Part shown: positions 1-5,252 of the stretch, one piece after another
How the letters are laid out: each line of letters begins with the position of its first letter
Numbering within the stretch: position 1 is the first letter of the stretch
Made by a program: the position numbers and the translations under genes
The notes under the pieces: model-generated
What the model was told of the DNA's origin: nothing
Databases searched by the model: none
The model's input: only the letters and a program-made list of their open reading frames with translations
Origin: JBAYST01 sp041676005
GTDB lineage: Bacteria; Bacillota_I; Bacilli_A; RFN20; CAG-826
Assembly (NCBI GenBank): GCA_041676005.1
Contig: JBAYST010000017.1
Location: 1-17,855, forward strand
DNA length: 17,855 nucleotides
Direction of reading: 5' to 3'

Positions 1-77
1 CTTTTTTATCGGTTTTTGCAGTGTTTTTTTCTAGAATTTACCTTTTCTATTTTGAAACTCGTTATGGTAAACGATAG
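1..77 (+). CDS. possible 3' end of an upstream membrane-protein gene (partial)
   Basis: The third reading frame is open from the window edge to a TAG at 75-77. It gives about 24 residues: a strongly hydrophobic stretch (FLSVFAVFF, then IYLFYF) followed by a polar, basic tail ending YGKR. That would fit the last membrane helix and cytoplasmic tail of an integral membrane protein. The other two plus frames are also open for short distances here (stops at 32-34 and 88-90), and AT-rich DNA easily gives Phe/Leu-rich translations, so this is only a possibility. No family can be named from so short a piece. Confidence 0.25.
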   Translation, partial: FLSVFAVFFSRIYLFYFETRYGKR

Positions 78-722
78 AAAGGAAAGGTAAGAGAATAACT
101 TCTAGTGATTTATTAATATTTAAAATACTTCTTAGAGAATAAGACTTTATTTTTTCCATAAGTTAGTTTTCAAATAATTATTTAACTGTCTTCTCGTGCA
201 TCGCAATAAGAAAATAGGCGGATTAGAGTGTGACCACTTTTCTAAAGAGCGCAAGGCGCAATCATTTCAAAAAACTTCTATGACTCTTTGAAATTTTGTT
301 ATGAGATCAATCATTTTTTAAACTTCATTTTTTAATTTGAAATTAAAGCACTTGATTACAACTTTAAAATTTTCAAAAAGATAATATTTATTTTGGAATT
401 TTCAAAATTATTATTTTCAATAGCGATTTATAGTTTCTAAAAAAGAATAAAATAATTCAAAAAACCTTCCATTGATATGCATTTGTCTTACTTTTACAAT
501 ATACGTCCATATACGTATGCGCGATAAAATTGATATTAATTCAAAAAAATAAAACGAATCTTAAAGTCTTATTTATTATTTCCCGGGTTTTAAATTTATT
601 CACGCTGTTTAAAACAACTTTTGAGCTTTAAAAGTTTATTAAAAATTTCTGAACGATTTTCAAAATTAATCTTTTAATTTCCCTAATTTCTCTTGCGATA
701 TCTATTAAAAAACATAGATGAT
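78..722. other. long AT-rich non-coding stretch upstream of pdp
   Basis: About 650 bases contain no open frame with a credible start, ribosome binding site or recognisable protein. The base composition is clearly more AT-rich than the flanking genes. I see several weak dyads: a 17-nt near-palindrome TTTTGGAATTTTCAAAA at 391-407 (one G.T pair), 8-base arms ATTTCAAA/TTTGAAAT at 264-271 and 287-294, and 7-base arms AACTTTT/AAAAGTT at 616-622 and 630-636. The string ATTTTCAAAA occurs three times (369-378, 398-407, 656-665), and a SmaI-type CCCGGG sits at 582-587. A slightly richer patch at about 215-262 could belong to an RNA, but I recognise no tRNA, 6S, SRP, tmRNA or riboswitch core. Confidence 0.5.
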
Positions 723-728
723 TATGAT
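723..728 (+). promoter_or_regulatory. possible -10 box for pdp
   Basis: TATGAT lies 35 bases upstream of the pdp start, with a TG three bases before it that is one base out of the extended -10 register. No convincing -35 is found at 16-18 bases: TTGCGA at 693-698 is 24 bases away. The predicted transcript would start near 735 and carry the ribosome binding site at 751-755. Confidence 0.3.
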
Positions 729-763
729 AAAGTAAAATGGTATTTAAAAAAGAGGTAAAACTT

Positions 764-2065
764 ATGAGAATGGTTGATATTATTACTAAAAAAAGAGATG
801 GACACGCTCTTAATGATGCTGAGATTCGCTTTTTCGTCAAAAGTTATACAGAAGGAACGATTCCTGATTATCAAGCTTCTGCCTTATTGATGGCAATCGT
901 TTTTAAAGGAATGACAAAAAATGAAATCGTCGCTTTAACCGACGCCATGGAACATAGCGGCGATGTGGTCGATTTATCGAGCATAAAAGGTGTTAAGGTT
1001 GACAAGCATTCAACTGGTGGAGTCGGCGATAAAACTTCTTTGGTCCTTGGACCATTGGTCGCATCGTGTGGTGCTAAACTCGCAAAGATGTCGGGTAGAG
1101 GACTTGGACATACGGGGGGGACTTTGGACAAGATGGAAGCGATTCCAGAAATGTCGATTGCAATTTCCGGAGAAAGATTTTTAAAGCAAGTCCAAGAAAT
1201 CGGAATGGCGATCGTCGGACAAACCGGAGATTTAGTTCCGGCCGATAAAAAACTCTACGCTTTACGAGATGTGACCGGGACGGTTGAATCAATTCCCTTA
1301 ATCGCTTCTTCGATCATGTCAAAGAAACTCGCTTCTGGAAGTGAAACGATCTTACTTGATGTCAAATTCGGCAGTGGCGCTTTTATGAAAACAATCGAAG
1401 ATGCGCGTGAATTAGCAGAGACGATGGTCTCAATTGGAGATGGATTGAATCGAGATACAAGAGCGATTTTAACCGATATGGAACAGCCATTAGGAATGGC
1501 GGTTGGTAATGCTTTAGAAGTCAAAGAAGCAATCGAGACCTTAAAAGGTCATGGACCACGAGATTTAGTCGAATTGTGCCTTAAAGCAGGGGCGATTATG
1601 CTCGAACAAGCTAAAATCGTAAAAACCGAAGAAGAAGGCCGTAAACTCCTTGAAGAAAAAATCGCTAACGGCGAAGCATTTGAAAAACTCTGTCAATTCG
1701 TCGAAGCACAAGGTGGAGACGTTTCATATATTCGACACCCAGAAAAATTTGAAATTTCAAAAATTGTCAAAGACGTTATCTCTTTAGATGATGGTTTTAT
1801 TGCTAAAATCGACAGTTTAGAAATCGGTGAAAGTGCGATGAGATTAGGAGCAGGCCGAGCGACGATGCAAGACGTGATCGATATGTCTTCTGGAATCGTC
1901 TTAAATAAAAAAGTCGGCGATAAAGTGAAAAAAGGTGACATTTTATGTACGATTCACACGAACGTCAATAAGTTTGAAGATATTATCGACGATGTGAGAA
2001 AAGCATTTAAAATCAGCCCGACCAAAATTGAAGTTCCTCCAATTGTTCACGACTACATTCTGTAA
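764..2065 (+). CDS. pdp: pyrimidine-nucleoside phosphorylase
   Basis: Catalyses reversible phosphorolysis of uridine, thymidine and deoxyuridine to base and (deoxy)ribose 1-phosphate in cytoplasmic nucleoside salvage. I choose ATG 764 (433 aa) over the in-frame ATG at 737: an AGAGG ribosome binding site lies 8-9 bases upstream of 764, and the protein then begins MRMVDIITKK, as in bacillar Pdp. Visible motifs are KHSTGGVGD (81-89, phosphate and pyrimidine site), the glycine-rich SGRGLGHTGGTLDK (110-123), and R168, S183 and K187 in YALRDVTGTVESIPLIASSIMSKK, which match the base-binding Arg/Ser/Lys of characterised family members in both identity and numbering. The C-terminal barrel-like domain (about 340-433) is complete. 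Length is normal for the Gram-positive broad-specificity type rather than the longer fungal/animal thymidine phosphorylases. The gene stands alone between the AT-rich spacer and a shared terminator. The family is certain; exact substrate preference is inferred. Confidence 0.97.
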   Translation: MRMVDIITKKRDGHALNDAEIRFFVKSYTEGTIPDYQASALLMAIVFKGMTKNEIVALTDAMEHSGDVVDLSSIKGVKVDKHSTGGVGDKTSLVLGPLVASCGAKLAKMSGRGLGHTGGTLDKMEAIPEMSIAISGERFLKQVQEIGMAIVGQTGDLVPADKKLYALRDVTGTVESIPLIASSIMSKKLASGSETILLDVKFGSGAFMKTIEDARELAETMVSIGDGLNRDTRAILTDMEQPLGMAVGNALEVKEAIETLKGHGPRDLVELCLKAGAIMLEQAKIVKTEEEGRKLLEEKIANGEAFEKLCQFVEAQGGDVSYIRHPEKFEISKIVKDVISLDDGFIAKIDSLEIGESAMRLGAGRATMQDVIDMSSGIVLNKKVGDKVKKGDILCTIHTNVNKFEDIIDDVRKAFKISPTKIEVPPIVHDYIL

Positions 2066-2078
2066 TTCTTGATTATAA

Positions 2079-2101
2079 AAAAACAGACTTTGTCTGTTTT
2101 T
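2079..2101. terminator. bidirectional intrinsic terminator between convergent pdp and rarA
   Basis: Arms AAAAACAGAC (2079-2088) and GTCTGTTTTT (2092-2101) form a 10-bp stem with a 3-nt loop, 13 bases after the pdp stop. T-rich tracts follow on both strands, so it can end transcription of pdp and of rarA. The far arm overlaps the first two bases of the rarA stop codon (2100-2102), so the rarA stop is part of the hairpin. Confidence 0.9.
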
Positions 2102-3362
2102 ATTTTATCTTTTTTAAATTTTTAAGATCTGAAGTTCGCTTTATCTTTTTTAGCCGTTCGTAGTTCAATTTTAAGGCTCGATCATAATTGCCATTTTCAC
2201 TCGGCTCATAAAATCTCAGATCTTTAATCAATTCTGGCAAATACTGAATCTTTTCCCAAAGATCTTGACGGTCATAAGGATATTTATCTTCATCTTTTAA
2301 ATTAACCGGTGTGAATTTTAGGTAATCAATGACATCGAGATGATGATTTTCAGCGTATTCCATCGCTTTAGCAATTCCAGAAATGCTCGAACGAGATTTA
2401 GGCGACAATGCTAAATCACAAACCGCATAACCTAAAGGAATGACTGCTTCAGGAAAACCGACTTTGCGTGCGGTCTCTAAAGCATTAAAAGTCCGATCGA
2501 CAGCGGCCGGATTACCTAATCCGATATCTTCATAAGCGATGATGAGAAGTCTTCTTTCAATAGAATCGAGATCTTGAGTTATGCATATACTCGCTAGGTA
2601 ATATAAAGCGGCATCGATATCACTTCCACGAATTGACTTTTGTAAAGCCGAGAGCAGATCATAATGTGCATCTTCATTTTTATCCATTGAATAATTAGGA
2701 ACTTTGAGGACACTTTTCACATCGTTTAAATCAAGTTCTTTTTTCTCACTCATCGCTAAAACTTCTAGATAATTCAAAGCATAACGCATATCTCCACCAG
2801 TCAGATCAGCGATGTAATTAAAACCTTCTTCGGTAAGAGAAATTTTGTTATCGATTCCGTTTTTAAGAGAAATTGCTCTTTTCAATCCATGAATGATTTG
2901 TTCTTTTGTCAATTTCTTCACTTCGAGAAGATGAACGCGAGAGCGAATTGCCTTATTAATCGATAAAAATGGATTAGAAGCAGTTGCTCCTAAAAGGTAA
3001 ATTGAACCATCTTCAATGTGCGGAAGAAGGATATCTTGCTTATCTTTATTCAAGCGGTGGACTTCGTCGATGATGATAAAAGATTCAGGAAATAATTTGC
3101 ATTCTTCAATCGCATTTTCTAAATCTTTTTTAGATGAAGTAACGGCGTTTAGTTTAAGTGCTTTTACTCCCATGGAATTAGCGTAAGCTTCGGCGATAGT
3201 CGTTTTCCCAGATCCGGGGTTTCCAAAGAAAATTAAAGAAAAAAGCGAATGATTAGCTACCGATTTACTTAAAAATCCATCTTTCCCAACTAGATGTTCT
3301 TGTCCGATGACGTCTTCTAATTTACTCGGTCTAATCCGATATGCTAAAGGTTTTTTAATCAT
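2100..3362 (-). CDS. rarA: replication-associated recombination protein A (MgsA/WRNIP1-type AAA+ ATPase)
   Basis: A 420-residue AAA+ clamp-loader-like ATPase that acts at stalled replication forks and primer ends (role known from the RarA/MgsA/Mgs1 family). Visible: the N-terminal RPSKLEDVIGQEHL signature (11-24), Walker A GNPGSGKT (47-54), Walker B IIIDEVHRL (96-104, D99/E100), sensor 1 GATASNP (125-131), an arginine finger in RSR (140-142) and sensor 2 GDMR (190-193). The C-terminal tetramerisation region is well preserved: KSIRGSDIDAALYYLA (about 242-257) and ERRLLIIAYEDIGLGNP (269-285). Length is normal. The start codon ATG (3362-3360) has no ribosome binding site; a TATAAT on the same strand ends only 11 bases upstream, implying a transcript with almost no leader. 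It diverges from dtd and converges on pdp. In Bacillus subtilis rarA also lies near mnmA and alaS, so the neighbourhood is conserved. Confidence 0.96.
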   Translation of the reverse strand: MIKKPLAYRIRPSKLEDVIGQEHLVGKDGFLSKSVANHSLFSLIFFGNPGSGKTTIAEAYANSMGVKALKLNAVTSSKKDLENAIEECKLFPESFIIIDEVHRLNKDKQDILLPHIEDGSIYLLGATASNPFLSINKAIRSRVHLLEVKKLTKEQIIHGLKRAISLKNGIDNKISLTEEGFNYIADLTGGDMRYALNYLEVLAMSEKKELDLNDVKSVLKVPNYSMDKNEDAHYDLLSALQKSIRGSDIDAALYYLASICITQDLDSIERRLLIIAYEDIGLGNPAAVDRTFNALETARKVGFPEAVIPLGYAVCDLALSPKSRSSISGIAKAMEYAENHHLDVIDYLKFTPVNLKDEDKYPYDRQDLWEKIQYLPELIKDLRFYEPSENGNYDRALKLNYERLKKIKRTSDLKNLKKIK

Positions 3363-3368
3363 ATAACT

Positions 3369-3385
3369 AATTGATTATATCAATT
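3369..3385. promoter_or_regulatory. dyad symmetry (candidate operator) between rarA and dtd
   Basis: AATTGAT (3369-3375) and ATCAATT (3379-3385) are perfect inverted arms around TAT. The element covers the rarA -10 box and lies 16 bases before the dtd -10, a place where a bound regulator could affect both genes. It is AT-rich, so chance symmetry is possible, and no regulator is identified. Confidence 0.3.
3374..3382 (-). promoter_or_regulatory. extended -10 promoter of rarA
   Basis: Read on the minus strand this is TGATATAAT, an extended -10 element (TGn plus perfect TATAAT at 3379-3374). The expected transcription start near 3367 is only about 5 bases before the rarA ATG at 3362. No good -35 is seen. 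The box sits inside a hyphenated dyad at 3369-3385. Confidence 0.6.
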
Positions 3386-3400
3386 TTATTTCTCTTTCTC

Positions 3401-3406
3401 TATAAT
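3401..3406 (+). promoter_or_regulatory. -10 box of dtd
   Basis: A perfect TATAAT ends 12 bases before the dtd ATG (3419), so transcription would begin about 6 bases before the start codon. No good -35 is seen at 17 bases (TATCAA at 3378-3383), and there is no ribosome binding site in the intervening AGTAGTGATTTT. Confidence 0.5.
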
Positions 3407-3418
3407 AGTAGTGATTTT

Positions 3419-3874
3419 ATGAAAGTAATTTTACAAACCGTCAACAGCGCAAGCGTCAAAATTTTAGGAAAAACCGTTGGAGCGATCGAACGAGGCTTTT
3501 TACTACTCGTCGGATTCACCTCTGGAGACACAAAAGAAACCGTTGATCTGATGGTCGATAAAATTTTAAATCTTCGTGTTTTTAGTGATGAAAACAATCA
3601 GATCAATTTATCGCTCAAAGATGTTAACGGGGCCATTCTTTCGATTTCGCAGTTCACACTTTATGCAAATACCTTAAAAGGAAGAAGGCCGTCATTTTCC
3701 GATGCTTTAAATCCACATGCTGCTCAGGATCTATATGAGTATTTCAATCGTGAACTAGAACATAGAAACGATAAAGTGAGCAGTGGACTTTTTGGAGCAG
3801 ATATGGAAGTCATTTCTTCTAATGATGGACCATTTACTCTTGTGCTCGATAGCAAGGAACTCTGGCCCGAATGA
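3419..3874 (+). CDS. dtd: D-aminoacyl-tRNA deacylase
   Basis: Hydrolyses D-amino acids, and in this family also achiral glycine, from mischarged tRNAs as a chirality and glycine-on-tRNA-Ala checkpoint. The family start MKVILQTVNSASVKI is at ATG 3419, giving 151 aa; the upstream TTG-initiated extension would run through the promoter and is rejected. Visible: SQFTLYA (77-83) with the catalytic-site Ser/Gln/Phe, GRRPSF (88-93), GLFGADMEV (123-131) and the NDGPFT segment (135-140), whose Gly-Pro is the cis-Pro motif that screens D from L substrates. Length is that of the usual homodimer subunit. There is no Shine-Dalgarno and the leader is predicted to be about 6 nt. The TGA stop overlaps the mnmA ATG (ATGA at 3871-3874), indicating translational coupling. 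Lying upstream of mnmA and alaS, it belongs to a tRNA-quality cluster. Confidence 0.96.
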   Translation: MKVILQTVNSASVKILGKTVGAIERGFLLLVGFTSGDTKETVDLMVDKILNLRVFSDENNQINLSLKDVNGAILSISQFTLYANTLKGRRPSFSDALNPHAAQDLYEYFNRELEHRNDKVSSGLFGADMEVISSNDGPFTLVLDSKELWPE

Positions 3875-5004
3875 AAATTTTAGTCGGTTTATCTGGCGGG
3901 GTCGATTCAGCGATTGCTGCTCACATATTAAAAAAACAAGGCCACGAAGTCAGCGGCTGTTTTATGCGTAATTGGGATGCTTTGACGAATAACGATTTTT
4001 TAGGAAATCCGACGTTAAATGATCTTCAATGCCCACAAGAAAAAGATTATGAAGATGCCTTACTCGTCGCAAAGAAATTAGGTATCCCGCTTTTAAGAAT
4101 TGACTTTGTCAAAGAATATTGGGATGAAGTGTTCTCCTTTTTTCTCAATGAATATAAAAAAGGTCGGACACCTAATCCGGATGTATTTTGCAATAAATAC
4201 GTCAAATTCGACGCTTTTTTAAAGTTTGCAAAAGCTCATGATTTTGAGATGATTGCAATGGGGCATTACGCTAAAAAAATCACTAAAAATGGGAAATCAT
4301 TCCTTCTTAAAGCTCGTGATTTAAGCAAAGATCAAACATATTTTCTCTCGCAAATTTCTCAGGAGCAACTCGCCTTTTCCGTATTTCCTTTAGGAGATAT
4401 TGAAAAAGTTGAAGTTCGGAGGATCGCCCACGAATTAAATCTCACTTCGGTGATGGATAAAAAAGATTCAACCGGAGTTTGTTTTATTGGAGAAAGAAAT
4501 TTTAAAGATTTTCTTCAAAATTATCTTCCTTCTAAAAAAGGTCCGATCATCGATATCGCTAAAGGTCGAACGCTTGGAGAACACGATGGGGTGATGTATT
4601 ACACACTTGGGCAACGAAAAGGACTCGGTTTAGGAGGAATTTCTGGAGAGACTTCTCAAGGTTGGTTTGTCGTCAAAAAAGATGTCGCTAAAAACATCCT
4701 TTATGTCGCTAAAGGAGATGAAAACGAATATTTATATTCGAATCGGTGCATCGTTCGGACTTTGAACTTCATCAACGAAAGACCGAGCGATGGTTCTTTG
4801 TTGATGGCAAAATTCCGTTATCGGCAAAAAGATTGTCCTGTCACTATCCATTATTTAGACGAAGAGACAATCGAACTTAAATTCGCTTCTTTATCTAAAG
4901 CAGTGACGACTGGACAAGCTGCGGTTTTATATGATGGAAATGTTTGTCTAGGAGGCGGACTGATCGATGAAGTTTACCGCGATGAACTGCGAATTGACAT
5001 TTAG
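3871..5004 (+). CDS. mnmA: tRNA-specific 2-thiouridylase MnmA
   Basis: Activates U34 of Glu, Gln and Lys tRNAs with ATP and inserts sulfur to give 2-thiouridine. Visible in order: the PP-loop SGGVDSA near the N-terminus, the MRNWD segment, NPDVFCNKYVKF with the first active-site cysteine C107, GHYAK, KDQTYFLSQ and STGVCFIGER with the second cysteine C204. The C-terminal beta-barrel follows (YYTLGQRKGLGLGG onward). Length is 377 aa, normal, and all key residues are present. The start overlaps the dtd stop by 4 nt, and an AAGGAA about 11 bases upstream may help initiation. In many Firmicutes mnmA follows iscS, its sulfur donor; here dtd takes that place and iscS is not in the window. The 3' end is followed directly by the alaS promoter and T-box, with no terminator between, so readthrough from mnmA into the leader is possible. 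Confidence 0.97.
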   Translation: MKILVGLSGGVDSAIAAHILKKQGHEVSGCFMRNWDALTNNDFLGNPTLNDLQCPQEKDYEDALLVAKKLGIPLLRIDFVKEYWDEVFSFFLNEYKKGRTPNPDVFCNKYVKFDAFLKFAKAHDFEMIAMGHYAKKITKNGKSFLLKARDLSKDQTYFLSQISQEQLAFSVFPLGDIEKVEVRRIAHELNLTSVMDKKDSTGVCFIGERNFKDFLQNYLPSKKGPIIDIAKGRTLGEHDGVMYYTLGQRKGLGLGGISGETSQGWFVVKKDVAKNILYVAKGDENEYLYSNRCIVRTLNFINERPSDGSLLMAKFRYRQKDCPVTIHYLDEETIELKFASLSKAVTTGQAAVLYDGNVCLGGGLIDEVYRDELRIDI

Positions 5005-5023
5005 TGGTATTTTCTTCTAACTA

Positions 5024-5032
5024 TGTTAAAAT
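5024..5032 (+). promoter_or_regulatory. extended -10 promoter of the alaS T-box transcript
   Basis: TGTTAAAAT fits TGn plus a TAnAAT-like hexamer at 5027-5032, placing the transcript start near 5039, just before T-box stem I. A consensus TTGACA at 4994-4999, inside the end of mnmA, lies 27 bases upstream, too far to act as the -35 of this box. Confidence 0.5.
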
Positions 5033-5045
5033 AAATTAAATCAAT

Positions 5046-5236
5046 AAGGGAACTAAACTTTTCTAAGTTTAAAGAGATTGCTTAGTGGTGAGAAAAGCAA
5101 AACCGATGATGAGTGTGCCACTCCCTTCGAGCTATTAATCGTAGCCGTTACCCGCGTTAAAGGACATAATTGAGTGCATCTCACTAGATGAATAAGGATG
5201 GTACCGCGAGCAATCGTTCCTTAAGGAACGTTTTTT
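5046..5236 (+). promoter_or_regulatory. T-box leader (alanine) of alaS
   Basis: Transcription-attenuating leader that senses uncharged tRNA-Ala. Stem I is closed by AAGGGA (5046-5051) pairing with TCCCTT (5122-5127). It holds the AGAGA motif (5072-5076), a distal hairpin with arms TTGCTT/AAGCAA around a GGTGAGA loop, and an in-register alanine codon GCC at 5117-5119 as the likely specifier. A small stem III follows (GCTA/TAGC at 5131-5134 and 5141-5144). The conserved T-box sequence AAGGATGGTACCGCG is at 5194-5208. Its TGGT (5199-5202) would pair with the ACCA end of tRNA-Ala, whose discriminator base is A. AAGGA (5194-5198) can pair with TCCTT (5218-5222) as the antiterminator, competing with the terminator at 5215-5236. 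At about 190 nt it is compact, apparently without stem II and the IIA/B pseudoknot. Specifier assignment is by comparison and moderately sure; the T-box itself is certain. Confidence 0.93.
5215..5236 (+). terminator. T-box-controlled intrinsic terminator
   Basis: CGTTCCTTAAGGAACG (5215-5230) is a perfect 16-base palindrome followed by six T. Its left half is shared with the antiterminator pairing, giving the mutually exclusive switch expected for a T-box. Confidence 0.92.
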
Positions 5237-5252
5237 ATTGCAAGGAGAAGTT

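Noticed and set aside
38..91. Inverted repeat TTACCTTTTCTAT / ATAGAAAGGAAAGGTAA as terminator of the upstream gene
   Set aside because: The arms match only with a 4-base insertion, the loop is over 20 bases, and no T-run follows.
737..763. Upstream ATG adding nine residues to Pdp
   Set aside because: There is no ribosome binding site before it, while AGAGG fits ATG 764 and the family begins MRMVDI.
628..840. Minus-strand 70-residue ORF rich in Ile, Leu and Phe
   Set aside because: It overlaps the pdp start and promoter and its composition follows from AT-rich DNA; no ribosome binding site or family resemblance.
4994..4999. Consensus TTGACA as the -35 of the alaS leader promoter
   Set aside because: The best -10 (5027-5032) is 27 bases away; at 17 bases only CTAACT is found. 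It also encodes the end of MnmA, so it is probably a chance match.
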